Shown piece by piece: positions 17,169 to 26,388 of a DNA stretch of 64,000 nt. Source of the stretch: Candidatus Promineifilum breve. Its GTDB lineage: Bacteria > Chloroflexota > Anaerolineae > Promineifilales > Promineifilaceae. The position numbers and the translations under genes are program-made. Under the pieces are notes generated by a model that ran no database searches, had not been told where the DNA came from, and was given only the letters and a program-made list of their open reading frames with translations. How positions within the stretch are numbered: position 1 is the stretch's first letter; every line of letters starts with the position of its first letter. The DNA lies in NCBI RefSeq assembly GCF_900066015.1, contig NZ_LN890655.1, positions 1,900,726 through 1,964,725 of the forward strand, read 5' to 3'.

Positions 17169-17756
17169 ATGAACAGAAATCCTTGGCATCGCCCGTTGGT
17201 AATTTTGGCGCTCGTCGCGGGGTTGCTGCTTGGCGCTTGCCAGTTAACCGAGACACAACCTATGATTGAACTCAGCCTCGACCGCCCCGAATATAACTCG
17301 GCCGTAGTGACTATCGAAGACGGCCGGGCCCTCATTGACGTGACCGACCGCCAAGGCATCAACGGCCTGAATGCCCGGCTGACCCAGGGTGAATGGCCGG
17401 CGGAGATCGTCGTCCGCCTGCCGTTGCGCGGGCTGGAGCAACTGTGGATTCACTACGGCGATCTGGCTATCTCGACCGGCGTCTCCAGCACCGGCGCGCC
17501 GACGCCACTCACTATCACAGTAGTGGACGAGGCCGGCAACACACAGAGCGCGTCACCGTCGGCCGACATCTATTACCCCAGCATTCGGGCCATTACGCCC
17601 GACGACACATTTGCCATCGGCCCATTGGCCGCCGGGGAGCGGCCGGCGATCCCCCTGCCCGAAGGCAGCACGATCGAGATCACCCTGCCGCCCGACTTCT
17701 TCCGCGAGAGCCACGACGCGTTCTCGATGCAGTGGATCGACTTCTTCAGAAATTAG
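17169..17756 (+). CDS. Small lipoprotein, function unknown
   Basis: 195 residues from ATG 17169. A positively charged start, a hydrophobic stretch (LVILALVAGLLL) and lipobox LLGAC mark it as a lipoprotein. The remainder is predicted beta-rich with no family I recognise; DRPEYNSAVVTIEDGRALIDVTD could be an immunoglobulin-like strand pair. Its stop codon TAG lies inside the first AATTAGG unit of the adjacent repeat, so the repeat has set the exact C-terminus (ends DFFRN). The ORF is open further upstream to 17073, but that part overlaps the acyltransferase gene. Confidence 0.65.
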   Translation: MNRNPWHRPLVILALVAGLLLGACQLTETQPMIELSLDRPEYNSAVVTIEDGRALIDVTDRQGINGLNARLTQGEWPAEIVVRLPLRGLEQLWIHYGDLAISTGVSSTGAPTPLTITVVDEAGNTQSASPSADIYYPSIRAITPDDTFAIGPLAAGERPAIPLPEGSTIEITLPPDFFRESHDAFSMQWIDFFRN

Positions 17757-17828
17757 GAATTACGAATTAGGAATTAGGAATCAAGAGCGCGTTCTCCATT
17801 CCTAATTCGTAATTCCTAATTCCTAATT
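17751..17828. repeat. TAGGAAT-type heptamer inverted repeat, possible bidirectional terminator
   Basis: About four 7-nt AATTAGG/AATTACG units (17751-17781) face complementary CCTAATT/CGTAATT units (17798-17828) across a short loop. It lies between two convergent genes and could form a hairpin terminator. Same family at 51611-51692, and inside both ABC exporter genes. Confidence 0.9.
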
Positions 17829-17831
17829 TTC

Positions 17832-18686
17832 TTACCGTCCCTGCCACCAATCATTGCGCGAGCGGGGGTCGAGGAAGCCGCCCCAGTCGCGGATGCCGAT
17901 CTGCACTTCCTCGGTCAGGGCCACGCCGAACGGCTGGTGGCCGCGCAGGGCCGGCAGTTGGTCGCGCCCGCCGGCATGGAGTTGGCGATAGAGGGCCAGC
18001 AGTTCCGGGTCGGTGCAGACGCCGTCGATGTGGAGCACGTAGCCGAAGAACTCATCCTCGCGGCCGATGTGGAGCGTCAGGTCTGACTCCCCGGCATAGA
18101 GCACCAGATATTCGTAGTCGCCCCCGATGTCGTAGCCGGAATCGGGGGTGTAGATCGTCTCGCCGCGCTGGACGCCCATGCCCAGCACGGTCACGCCCCA
18201 GGGGGAGTTGTTATCGACCGGGCAGTTGCAATCCTCCGACCAGTTATAGGCGCGGTAGGCGGTGGTGAAGGCCGGCGTGCGCAGGTCGCCGAACATGCCG
18301 GCGAATTGCGGCGCGCGGCTGTCATGCACCGGCCCCAGTTGCACCAGGTCGAGCGTCTCATCCACCTCGCCGTAACCGCGCACCCCCATATTGAGGTTGT
18401 GGTTGGTCTCCGGGTCCTCGGTTAGGGGCGGGCCGGACACGCTGAGCGCGCTATAGCCGCCGGGCAGGTTGCAATCCAGCGGCGGCGGCGGCTTCGACGC
18501 GGTGACGGCCGGCAGATAGAGGCGGCGGTCTTGGGCCTGCTCATCGGCCGCCAACGGCGATACTGAGCCGAACGCCGCCACCAGCGCCATGAGCAGGATT
18601 ACGAAACACGCGGTTGCCGGCCAAGAACCGGCAGTAACAAACGCCATCGCCCAGACGGGGCGACAGCGGTCAAGAATTCTTCTCAT
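17832..18686 (-). CDS. Secreted protein of unknown function with N-terminal RLYLPAV motif
   Basis: 284 residues from ATG 18686; GGAG lies upstream. A signal sequence is followed by the mature start, which includes RRLYLPAVTASKPPPPLDC. No family is recognised in the rest. It contains CNLPGGYSALSV, several Cys residues (SEDCNCPVDN, HIDGVCTD) that could form disulfides, and many Gly/Asp turns. RLYLPAV resembles the short YLP-type motif found in surface proteins of Chloroflexota in my recollection. The metallophosphoesterase at 46-47 kb ends in the related LFLPGVVSD. The gene is divergent from the HD-domain gene. Confidence 0.6.
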   Translation of the reverse strand: MRRILDRCRPVWAMAFVTAGSWPATACFVILLMALVAAFGSVSPLAADEQAQDRRLYLPAVTASKPPPPLDCNLPGGYSALSVSGPPLTEDPETNHNLNMGVRGYGEVDETLDLVQLGPVHDSRAPQFAGMFGDLRTPAFTTAYRAYNWSEDCNCPVDNNSPWGVTVLGMGVQRGETIYTPDSGYDIGGDYEYLVLYAGESDLTLHIGREDEFFGYVLHIDGVCTDPELLALYRQLHAGGRDQLPALRGHQPFGVALTEEVQIGIRDWGGFLDPRSRNDWWQGR

Positions 18687-18756
18687 GCTCAATACTTCTC
18701 CATGAGTGGTTTATGGCCGGCGACCCAAAACGCCGCTATTGGGGCGGCGCAGTCGC

Positions 18757-18784
18757 TTGAGTCGCGGCCGGGTCGGAGTATAAT
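18757..18784 (+). promoter_or_regulatory. Promoter of the HD-domain gene
   Basis: TTGAGT (18757-18762), a 16-bp spacer and a perfect TATAAT (18779-18784), about 57 nt before ATG 18842. Confidence 0.6.
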
Positions 18785-18841
18785 CCCCCAACCAATCACG
18801 GCAACACGCCCCCTGACAGAGGACAGGCGATTATTTACGAA

Positions 18842-19441
18842 ATGCTCACCAACAACGCGCGTCTGGCGCAACAACTGGCCTTTATCGTGGAAATCGACCG
18901 GCTCAAGAGTATCATCCGCCGCGCGCCGCTGATCGATGGCTCGCGCCGCGAGAATTCGGCCGAGCATAGCTGGCATCTGGCACTGATGGCGATGGTGCTG
19001 GCCGAGCACATCGATGAGCCGGTCGATGTGGGCCGAACCATTCGCCTGGTGCTGGTGCATGACATCATCGAAATCGACGCCGGCGACACCTTCGCCTATG
19101 ACCTGACCGGCTATCTGGACAAGGCCGAGCGCGAGGAGCGGGCCGCCGGGCGCATCTTCGGCCTGTTGCCGGGCGACCAGGCGGCCGAGTTCCGCGCCCT
19201 GTGGGACGAGTTCGAGGCGGGCCGGACGGCTGAGGCCCGCTTCGCCAACGCCCTCGACCGGCTGATGCCGCTGTTCCATAACTACTTGAACGAAGGCGGC
19301 GTCTGGCGCGACAACAGCATCGGCGCCGACAAGGTGCGGCGGCGCATGGCCCCGGTGGGCGAGGTGTCGGCCGCGTTGGGCGACCTGGTGGAGGCGTTCG
19401 TCATGGCCGCCCTGGAACGCGGCTATATCGAAGCGGAATGA
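18842..19441 (+). CDS. HD-domain phosphohydrolase (YfbR/HDDC2-like 5'-nucleotidase)
   Basis: 199 residues, close to the family's usual size. The metal ligands of the HD fold are readable: the first His in ENSAEHSWHLA, the HD pair in LVHDIIEIDAGD, and a later Asp in FANALDRLMPLFHN. The N-terminal FIVEIDRLKSIIRRAPLIDGSRRENSAEHSW is very typical of HDDC2-type proteins (here quoted only to show the run of the conserved region in pieces: RLKSIIRRAPL, then SRRENSAEHSW). These enzymes remove phosphate from deoxynucleoside monophosphates in nucleotide salvage. It precedes trpD by 39 bp and might share its transcript, although the functions are unrelated. Confidence 0.87.
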   Translation: MLTNNARLAQQLAFIVEIDRLKSIIRRAPLIDGSRRENSAEHSWHLALMAMVLAEHIDEPVDVGRTIRLVLVHDIIEIDAGDTFAYDLTGYLDKAEREERAAGRIFGLLPGDQAAEFRALWDEFEAGRTAEARFANALDRLMPLFHNYLNEGGVWRDNSIGADKVRRRMAPVGEVSAALGDLVEAFVMAALERGYIEAE

Positions 19442-19480
19442 ATTCAATACGGAAGGACACGGATTCCACGGAACAACCCT

Positions 19481-20512
<1,032 letters not shown>

Positions 20513-20524
20513 AAATGCTAACTA

Positions 20525-20533
20525 TGATATAAT
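20525..20533 (+). promoter_or_regulatory. Extended -10 promoter before the Uma2-family gene
   Basis: TGATATAAT is a perfect extended -10 element 86 nt upstream of ATG 20619, just after the trpD stop. No convincing -35. It could drive both the Uma2 gene and trpC. Confidence 0.5.
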
Positions 20534-20618
20534 GGAGCCTGATAGCCGGTACATTCACGACGTTACCATCGATGAGCGGATAGCGGCAATTTATACAGAC
20601 TACTAAAATTGAGGATAT

Positions 20619-21212
20619 ATGGCCACTCCAACACTCGTCAAACAGAGTACAACCACAGCGTGGCCCGAACAAGGTCAATGGACCTATGACGACTGGCTAC
20701 GTCTGCCGACCGACACCTTTCGTTACGAGATCATTGAGGGGGAGTTATTCGTGAGTCCGTCACCCGGCACGAACCATCAAATTGCCGTCTCCAGCCTCCT
20801 GGCCGCGATGCACTACCACGCCCGGCACAACAATCTGGGCCTGGTACTGACCTCGCCTATTAGCGTCCGGCTGCCATTACGGGATAGCATCGTCCAACCT
20901 GACATTCTTTTCGTTCGGCGCGAACGTATAGCCATTGTGAAAGACGACGTTATTGACGGCGCGCCCGATCTGGTCGTCGAAATCCTGTCGCCCAGCAACT
21001 GGGTCTACGACCGCAGCCACAAGCAGGAAGCCTATTTGCAGGCCGGGGTGCGGGAATACTGGATCGTGGATTATCGCGCGCGAACGGTTGACGTGCTGGT
21101 GCTGGAGGATGATGAGTACGTCCAGCGCGGCCAGTATGGCGATGGGAGCATGGTCGCGTCCGAAACGCTTACCGGGTTCTCTATCGCCGTAGCCGAGATT
21201 TTTGCCCGATGA
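20619..21212 (+). CDS. Uma2 family (DUF820) putative endonuclease
   Basis: 197 residues. The restriction-endonuclease-like fold of DUF820 is recognisable: RYEIIEGELFVSPSPGTNH, then IVQPDILFV, the acidic PDLVVEILSPSN and KQEAYLQAGVREYWIVD, which together form a PD-(D/E)XK active site. These genes are very numerous in Cyanobacteria and Chloroflexota; function is unproven and may involve mobile-element or defence activity. Its stop overlaps the trpC start (ATGA), so trpC translation is coupled to it. It has its own extended -10 element. It looks like an insertion between trpD and trpC that became part of the operon. Confidence 0.88.
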   Translation: MATPTLVKQSTTTAWPEQGQWTYDDWLRLPTDTFRYEIIEGELFVSPSPGTNHQIAVSSLLAAMHYHARHNNLGLVLTSPISVRLPLRDSIVQPDILFVRRERIAIVKDDVIDGAPDLVVEILSPSNWVYDRSHKQEAYLQAGVREYWIVDYRARTVDVLVLEDDEYVQRGQYGDGSMVASETLTGFSIAVAEIFAR

Positions 21213-22021
21213 GCGTTACAAACTTAGCCAAACGTCGCGGCGAAATGCTCGACGATATCATGACCTTCCACCGCGACAACCTGCCCAAGATCATGGCCGG
21301 CGTGCCGCTGGCCGACTTGCGGGCGCTGGCCGGCGTGGCCCCGCCGCCGCGCGATTTCGAGGCGGCCATCCGCGCCCCCGGCGTGTCGCTCATCGCCGAG
21401 TGCAAGAAGGCCTCGCCCAGCAAGGGGCTGCTGGTGCACAACTATGATGCGGTGCGGCTGGCAAAGCTGTATGAAAAGGCCGGGGCGCGGGCCATCTCCG
21501 TGCTGACCGACACGCGCCACTTCCAGGGCACGCTGGCCGACCTGCGCGACGCGCGCGAGGCGGTGCGCGTGCCGGTGCTGCGCAAGGATTTCATGTTTCA
21601 TCCCTACCAGTTGTACGAGGCGCGGGCGGCCGGGGCCGACGCCGTGCTACTCATCGCCGCCGTGCTGAGCGACACGGAACTGCGCGAGCTACTGGCCTTG
21701 GCCGGCAAACTGGGCATGGCCGCGCTGGTCGAGGTGCACGACGAGGCCGAGCTGACCCGCGCGTTGGCTATTGGGCCGCGTATCATCGGCGTCAACAACC
21801 GCGACCTGCAAACGTTCGAGGTCGATTTCGACGCCACGGCCCGGCTGCGGGCGCTCATCCCGCCGGGCATCGCCGTAGTGGGCGAGAGCGGCCTGAAGTC
21901 GCCCGACGACGTGCGGGCGATGAAAGCCGCCGGGGTCGATGGGGTGCTGGTGGGCGAGGCGCTGGTGCGGAGTAAGGATATTGGGGGGTTGGTTAGGGCG
22001 TTGGTTAATGCGGGTCAGTAA
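21209..22021 (+). CDS. trpC: Indole-3-glycerol-phosphate synthase
   Basis: 270 residues. It closes the indole ring from CdRP in tryptophan synthesis. TIM-barrel motifs are intact: SLIAECKKASPSKGLL with the substrate Lys, the ISVLTDTRHFQG loop, VPVLRKDFMFHPYQLYEARAAGADAVLL split as VLRKDFMFHPYQ and the catalytic Glu in LVEVHDEAEL, GVNNRDLQTFEVD, and the phosphate-binding VGESGLKSPDD and GVLVGEALVR. It starts inside the stop of the Uma2 gene. An AACGCAAAGGCGC-type repeat arm follows the stop. Confidence 0.97.
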   Translation: MSVTNLAKRRGEMLDDIMTFHRDNLPKIMAGVPLADLRALAGVAPPPRDFEAAIRAPGVSLIAECKKASPSKGLLVHNYDAVRLAKLYEKAGARAISVLTDTRHFQGTLADLRDAREAVRVPVLRKDFMFHPYQLYEARAAGADAVLLIAAVLSDTELRELLALAGKLGMAALVEVHDEAELTRALAIGPRIIGVNNRDLQTFEVDFDATARLRALIPPGIAVVGESGLKSPDDVRAMKAAGVDGVLVGEALVRSKDIGGLVRALVNAGQ

Positions 22022-22221
22022 CAGAAGAGTTAACGCAAAGGCGCTAAGGGCGCAAAGATAAAGAGGGAGATTTAGGTTGCGTCACTTGGCACGGCCAGTC
22101 AGGGGAGCGCTTCTGCGGTCAGATAGCCGGCCAGTTGCAGCCTGGTTAGGTGTTGTAAGTGCTCCAATTGCAGGCGTTCGTTGCGGGCTCCGTCATTGCG
22201 CGGGGCCGCGGCCCAGGAAGA
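22022..22221. other. Gene-poor stretch after trpC
   Basis: It begins with an AACGCAAAGGCGC repeat arm (22033-22058), also seen near 35278 and 50996. On the minus strand a short open stretch reads NERLQLEHLQHLTRLQL, without start or ribosome site, perhaps a gene remnant. No intact gene is visible. Confidence 0.4.
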
Positions 22222-22440
22222 TCATGTATAGTGGCGGGCGAACTGGCAGCGGGCGGCCATAACTTCGGGGATAGGGGTAGGGATGGTAGCCAGTAGTTCG
22301 TTAATGTCTATGTTATCTAACGGGGTAGATGTTTTCTGTGCGAAAGGGGTCGGATAGGCGGTGTCTGCTATCGTGCCCCAGTGGCCTTCTACCAAACATC
22401 GTTCGTTTATGCGGTACTCTTTTATCCTGGCCACGAGCAT
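22222..22440 (-). CDS. Small ORF downstream of the HEPN-like gene
   Basis: About 72 residues from ATG 22440 (a GTG at 22443 also fits). It begins 7 nt after the stop of the HEPN-like gene, so it would be cotranscribed. The sequence (MLVARIKEYRINERCLVEG to MAARCQFARHYT) matches no family I know. No Shine-Dalgarno sequence. The position would suit a toxin-antitoxin partner, but nothing in the sequence proves it is translated. The region is lower in GC than its neighbours. Confidence 0.35.
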   Translation of the reverse strand: MLVARIKEYRINERCLVEGHWGTIADTAYPTPFAQKTSTPLDNIDINELLATIPTPIPEVMAARCQFARHYT

Positions 22441-22447
22441 CACTCTG

Positions 22448-23119
22448 TTACATCTCAAGTTTCCAAAAATTCATCATTTTGTTTGAATCGAGATTCGCTC
22501 TATTATGAAACTCGCGCATGAATGATAGAGTGGTGGAAACTGCCCACTCAGCACATCCACCGCTCATACATTTCATTGATACAAAATCTGCACCGGTATC
22601 TGGAAAAGGACTTAGTGGGAATCGACCAAACAAGACTTCAATAAGTTCAACCTTTCGTTGTCGGTCTGGGTCCCACGTTGGTTTATAATGAACCAGGGCA
22701 TTCCGTAATTCGATAAGTGCCCATGTCTCCTGGTATGGTGAAGTTTGATCATCTAGTTGTTGGACATTAAGCATTTTTAAAGCAAGTTGATACTTAGCAA
22801 GAATTTGCCTGCGCTCAATGCCCTGTTTTCCCCAAAACTCTTCATCAAAATCCTTCAGCTGAGATCGTAATTCCCCATTATGTGCAATAAAAAGCTCGTT
22901 GATTAAAGCCTCGAGTGACGCTGCCGAAGACATAAGACAGGCACTAACATATGATCGAATTTCCTCAAAAAATGCTCCGAACGGCTCGTTTTTATGTTCA
23001 TCTTCAAGGATTAATACACGATCTCGAAAAATCGTTGCAGCTTTCAGATGCTGCCACGCAAAGTTCGCAATCAAATGCGCTTCAGCTTTCATTTCAGCAT
23101 TTTCAACAGAGCTGGTCAC
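22448..23119 (-). CDS. HEPN-like protein, possible RNA-targeting defence or toxin component
   Basis: 223 residues from GTG 23119; an ATG at 23092 is an alternative. It is almost entirely helical. The pattern SSAASLEALINELF followed about 75 residues later by LIELRNALVHYKP contains R-N-x3-H, the RxxxxH motif of HEPN RNases, in the arrangement seen in abortive-infection-type HEPN proteins. The C-terminal third (SPFPDTGADFVSMKCMSGGCAEWAV) is unassigned. Codon use and base composition are clearly AT-richer than the flanking housekeeping genes, which suggests transfer. HEPN function is inference from one motif. Confidence 0.6.
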   Translation of the reverse strand: MTSSVENAEMKAEAHLIANFAWQHLKAATIFRDRVLILEDEHKNEPFGAFFEEIRSYVSACLMSSAASLEALINELFIAHNGELRSQLKDFDEEFWGKQGIERRQILAKYQLALKMLNVQQLDDQTSPYQETWALIELRNALVHYKPTWDPDRQRKVELIEVLFGRFPLSPFPDTGADFVSMKCMSGGCAEWAVSTTLSFMREFHNRANLDSNKMMNFWKLEM

Positions 23120-23403
23120 TCGATAATTCTCAAACTTAAGTAATGGGAGGGTTGCAACCTAAAAGCACAATCTTGCTTTATTCATGTTTGATACTTTAAA
23201 GCTTATCCCCAATTTTCAAACCAACAATGTGCTAAGGCATTATGTAAAAGAAGCAAAACAGAAATGGCAAACCCTTCGATGACGAAGGGGAAGGTCAAGC
23301 GGTCGCTTAGCTTGGGTTGCATGTTGGGATTAGTGTAGGGCGGCACGAAGATGGGCATCTGGAATTCATATCAACCGTGGACCGGGGCAAAAAGGCAGGC
23401 GCT

Positions 23404-23601
23404 TCATTGGCGCGGAAAGAGGATGGTGTCTATCAACACCTTACCCATGTAAACGACAAAGAAAAAGATCGTCGCCGGCACCTGCCAATAGAGAAACGTC
23501 GCCGGCGTCCAGCCCGGCAGCGGGACGACGGCGATGAAAAAGGCCACCGCCGCGGCGAGGATCAACCGCCGGAAAAACTTGCCCCACGCGCGTTGTTTCA
23601 T
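23404..23601 (-). CDS. Small two-helix membrane protein
   Basis: 65 residues. A basic start (MKQRAWGKFFRRL) is followed by two hydrophobic helices (LILAAAVAFFIAVVPL and FYWQVPATIFFFVVYMGKVLI). The positive-inside pattern supports a real membrane protein. No family recognised. It is followed on the same strand by a long inverted repeat and the permease gene. The 284 bp before it (23120-23403) hold no gene that I can see. Confidence 0.55.
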   Translation of the reverse strand: MKQRAWGKFFRRLILAAAVAFFIAVVPLPGWTPATFLYWQVPATIFFFVVYMGKVLIDTILFPRQ

Positions 23602-23612
23602 TGGATTAAGAA

Positions 23613-23689
23613 TGGCTACGGATTCAACGGAAGAAACGGATAATTACGGATAGGAATAAAATCCGTTTCTTCCGTCTAAATCCGTAGCC
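23613..23689. repeat. ACGGAT-family long inverted repeat
   Basis: Arms of about 28 nt starting GGCTACGGATT and ending AATCCGTAGCC pair with one or two mismatches across an ACGGATAGG-containing loop. It ends 8 bp from the stop codon of the downstream permease gene. Related to 3198-3262. Confidence 0.85.
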
Positions 23690-23697
23690 AACTCTTC

Positions 23698-24945
23698 CTA
23701 CTCAAACCTTAGTGCCTCAATCGGATGCAACCCAGCCGCCCGCGAGGCCGGATAGATGCCGAAGAACAACCCCACGGCCACGGAGAAGCCCACGGCCAGA
23801 GCCACCGAGTCGAGCGTCACCGTCGTGTCCAGTTCCGGCACGGCCACATGGATGGCCCAGGCCCCCAGCGCGCCGATGACGATGCCCAGCAGCCCGCCCA
23901 GCACGGCCAGCACCACCGCCTCGGTCAGGAATTGCCCCAGGATGTCGCGCCGCTTGGCCCCCACGGCCTTGCGCAGACCGATCTCCCGCGTGCGTTCGGT
24001 GACGCTGACGAGCATGATGTTCATAATGCCGATGCCGCCGACCAGCAGCGAGATGCCGGCGATAGCCCCCAGGAAGAGGGTCAGCACGCCGGTCACCGCG
24101 CCGAAGGCCTGGATGAAATCGCTCTGGGTCAATATCTGGAAGTCGTCGTCGTCGCGGAAGGCGACGTCGTGGCTCTGGCGCAGGACGTTGGAGGCGTCGA
24201 TGATGACGCCGTCGATGGCCTCGTCGTCGGCAGCCTGGACGATGACGGCGTCGACCAATAATTCACCCGTCGCGCTACGGGCGTCGAAGAGGCGCTCCTG
24301 GGCCGTGGTCAGGGGGATGAGGGCGATGTCGTCCTGGCTGCCGCCGATGCCCGCCGCCCCTTTCACGGTCAGCAGGCCGATGACGCGGAAGTTGATGCCG
24401 TTGACGCGCACGTCCTGATCGAGCGGATCGACGTCGTCGGGAAAGAGGGCCTGGGCCGTATCGGGGCCGAGGACGATGACCCGCGAGCGGGCGTTGAAAT
24501 CGTTGTCGTCGATGTCGCGGCCGCGGGCGATGGTCAGGTTGTTGATGGCCGTATAGTTCGGCGTGGAGGCCCGCGCCAGGACGCTATGGGTTGTGCCGCT
24601 GAATTGCAGATCGACCTGACGGAACATGACCGGGGCCACGGCCGCCGCGCCGGGCACCAGACTGGCGTCGCCCAGCAGTTCGGCGTCGCGCAGCGTCATG
24701 GCCGATTCGCGCAGCGGGTCGCTGCCCGGCGGCCCCGGCTCGTCCTGTTCGGGCAGGATGAAGACCAGATTCGTGCCCAGGCCGGAGAACTGCTCGGCCA
24801 CGAAGCGAGTCACGCCATTGCCGATGGACAGCAGGGTGATGACCGCGGCCACGCCGATGAGGATGCCCAGCATAGTCAACCCGGCGCGCAACTTGTTGGC
24901 CGCCAGACCGCGCAGGGCGATGCGGATGTTTTCGAGAAATTTCAC
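23698..24945 (-). CDS. MacB/FtsX-type ABC permease, last gene of the second efflux operon
   Basis: 415 residues. The layout is the same as the preceding permease: an N-terminal helix after IRIALRGLAANKLRAGLTMLGILIGVAAVITLLS, here cited as ALRGLAANKLRAGLTMLG; a large external domain; and three C-terminal helices with [20 protein letters not shown] and the terminal AAGLHPIEALRFE. It diverges from the neighbouring permease mainly in the external domain, so the two likely form a heterodimer or handle different substrates with one shared ATPase. A 97-bp repeat-filled gap separates them. Confidence 0.92.
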   Translation of the reverse strand: MKFLENIRIALRGLAANKLRAGLTMLGILIGVAAVITLLSIGNGVTRFVAEQFSGLGTNLVFILPEQDEPGPPGSDPLRESAMTLRDAELLGDASLVPGAAAVAPVMFRQVDLQFSGTTHSVLARASTPNYTAINNLTIARGRDIDDNDFNARSRVIVLGPDTAQALFPDDVDPLDQDVRVNGINFRVIGLLTVKGAAGIGGSQDDIALIPLTTAQERLFDARSATGELLVDAVIVQAADDEAIDGVIIDASNVLRQSHDVAFRDDDDFQILTQSDFIQAFGAVTGVLTLFLGAIAGISLLVGGIGIMNIMLVSVTERTREIGLRKAVGAKRRDILGQFLTEAVVLAVLGGLLGIVIGALGAWAIHVAVPELDTTVTLDSVALAVGFSVAVGLFFGIYPASRAAGLHPIEALRFE

Positions 24946-24959
24946 GCGATAACCTCTAG

Positions 24960-25038
24960 CAGGGGAGCAGGGGGGCAGGGGTGCAGGGGAGAACGATCAC
25001 CCCTGCTCCCCTGCCCCCCTGCACCCCTGCTCCTCTGC
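24960..25038. repeat. GCAGGGGA-type inverted repeat between the two permease genes
   Basis: Octamer units GCAGGGGA/GCAGGGGG (24960-24991) face TCCCCTGC-type units (24999-25038). The hairpin lies between cotranscribed genes and could act as a partial terminator or mRNA stabiliser. Confidence 0.88.
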
Positions 25039-25041
25039 TTC

Positions 25042-26283
25042 TTATTCATACCGCAGCGCATCAATAGGATTCAGCCCGGCGGCGCGCGTGGCCGGGTAGA
25101 TGCCGAAGAACAGGCCCACAGCGGCCGAGAACAGGATCGCCAACGCCACCGAGTTCCAGGCCACCGTGGCGTCCAGCGTGTCGGACAGGGCGCTGATGAG
25201 ATAGGCCCCGGCCGCGCCCAGCAGCAGGCCGATCAGCCCGCCGATGGTGGACAGGATGATGGCCTCGGTCAGGAATTGCCACAGGATGTCGCGCCGCTTG
25301 GCCCCCACGGCCTTGCGCAGGCCGATCTCGCGCGTCCGTTCGGTGACGCTGACGAGCATGATGTTCATAATGCCGATGCCGCCGACCAGCAAGGAGATGC
25401 CGGCGATGACCCCCAGAAAGACGGTCAGCACGCCGGTGATCTGCCCCAGCGCGCCGACGACCTCGTCCTGGCTCAGGATGGTGAAGTCGTCCTCGTCGCG
25501 GAAGGTGACGCCGCGCGACTGGCGCAGGGCCAGCGTCATCTCGGCGATGGCCGCGTCCTGGCGCTCCTCGCTGATGACCTCGGCCAATATCTGATCGACG
25601 CGGAAGGAGCCATCCGGGCGACGGGCGGGGAAGAGGCGGCGCTGGGCCGTGTTGAGGGGCACGAGCACCAGGTCGTCCTGATCGTTGAAACCGGAGCCGC
25701 CCTTCTCTTCCATCAGGCCGATGACGCGGAAGTTGACGTTGTTGATGCGAATGGTCTGGCCGATGGGCAGTTCGCCGTCGGGAAAGAGTTGCTCGTAGAC
25801 GCGCTGGCCCAGCACGGCCACGCGAGCGGCCGAGGTGACGTCCTGCTCGGTGAAGAAGTCGCCCAGCACGGGCTGGAAGTCGCGGATGATGGTGAAATCG
25901 GGCGTCGTGCCGCTGATGGTCGTGCGCGCCTCCTCGCCACCGCGGGTGACGATGGCCGGCCGGTCATAGGTCGGCACGACGCGCAATAGGTCGGGCACGT
26001 TGAACGGATCGGCCAGCGCCTCGTAATCGTCGTTGGTCAGTTCGGCGCTGCTGCGGCCGGGCATGAACTGGTTGGCGTCAGGCTGGCCGGGGATGACGAA
26101 GAGCAGATTATTGCCCAGCCCCTCGAACTCGCTGACGACGACCTGCTGCACGCCCTCGCCCACCGACACCAGCGTGATGACCGCGGCCACGCCGATGATG
26201 ATGCCCAGCATGGTCAGGATGGCCCTGAGCTTGTTGGCGATCAGGCTACGGAGGGCGAGGCGGATGCTTTCGATCAGGTTCAT
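25042..26283 (-). CDS. MacB/FtsX-type ABC permease
   Basis: 413 residues. The MacB fold is intact: an N-terminal helix ([21 protein letters not shown]), an external domain with SGTTPDFTIIRDFQPVLGDFFTEQD, and a C-terminal FtsX domain with [20 protein letters not shown] and the ending AAGLNPIDALRYE. It sits between the ATPase gene and a second permease gene of the same family. Expected role: export of a peptide, drug or lipid, driven by the ATPase at 26389-27150 and the adaptor at 27159-28733. Confidence 0.93.
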   Translation of the reverse strand: MNLIESIRLALRSLIANKLRAILTMLGIIIGVAAVITLVSVGEGVQQVVVSEFEGLGNNLLFVIPGQPDANQFMPGRSSAELTNDDYEALADPFNVPDLLRVVPTYDRPAIVTRGGEEARTTISGTTPDFTIIRDFQPVLGDFFTEQDVTSAARVAVLGQRVYEQLFPDGELPIGQTIRINNVNFRVIGLMEEKGGSGFNDQDDLVLVPLNTAQRRLFPARRPDGSFRVDQILAEVISEERQDAAIAEMTLALRQSRGVTFRDEDDFTILSQDEVVGALGQITGVLTVFLGVIAGISLLVGGIGIMNIMLVSVTERTREIGLRKAVGAKRRDILWQFLTEAIILSTIGGLIGLLLGAAGAYLISALSDTLDATVAWNSVALAILFSAAVGLFFGIYPATRAAGLNPIDALRYE

Positions 26284-26294
26284 AATAATCCAGC

Positions 26295-26388
26295 GCAGGG
26301 GGGCAGGGGAGCGGGGGAGCAGGGGAGCGCCGGCGTCCCGCCGGCTCTTCTTCTCCCCTGCATCCCTGCACCCCTGCTCCCCTGCCTC
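26295..26388. repeat. Nested repeat: GCAGGGGA arms around a GCCGGCG palindrome
   Basis: GCAGGGGA-type units at 26295-26329 and their complements at 26352-26388 enclose GCCGGCGTCCCGCCGGC. The right edge touches the ATPase stop codon (26389-26391). Confidence 0.85.

Noticed and set aside
24586-25989. A 467-codon plus-strand frame across the two permease genes.
   Set aside because: Antisense shadow caused by high GC at third positions; it spans a repeat-filled junction and two genuine permease genes.
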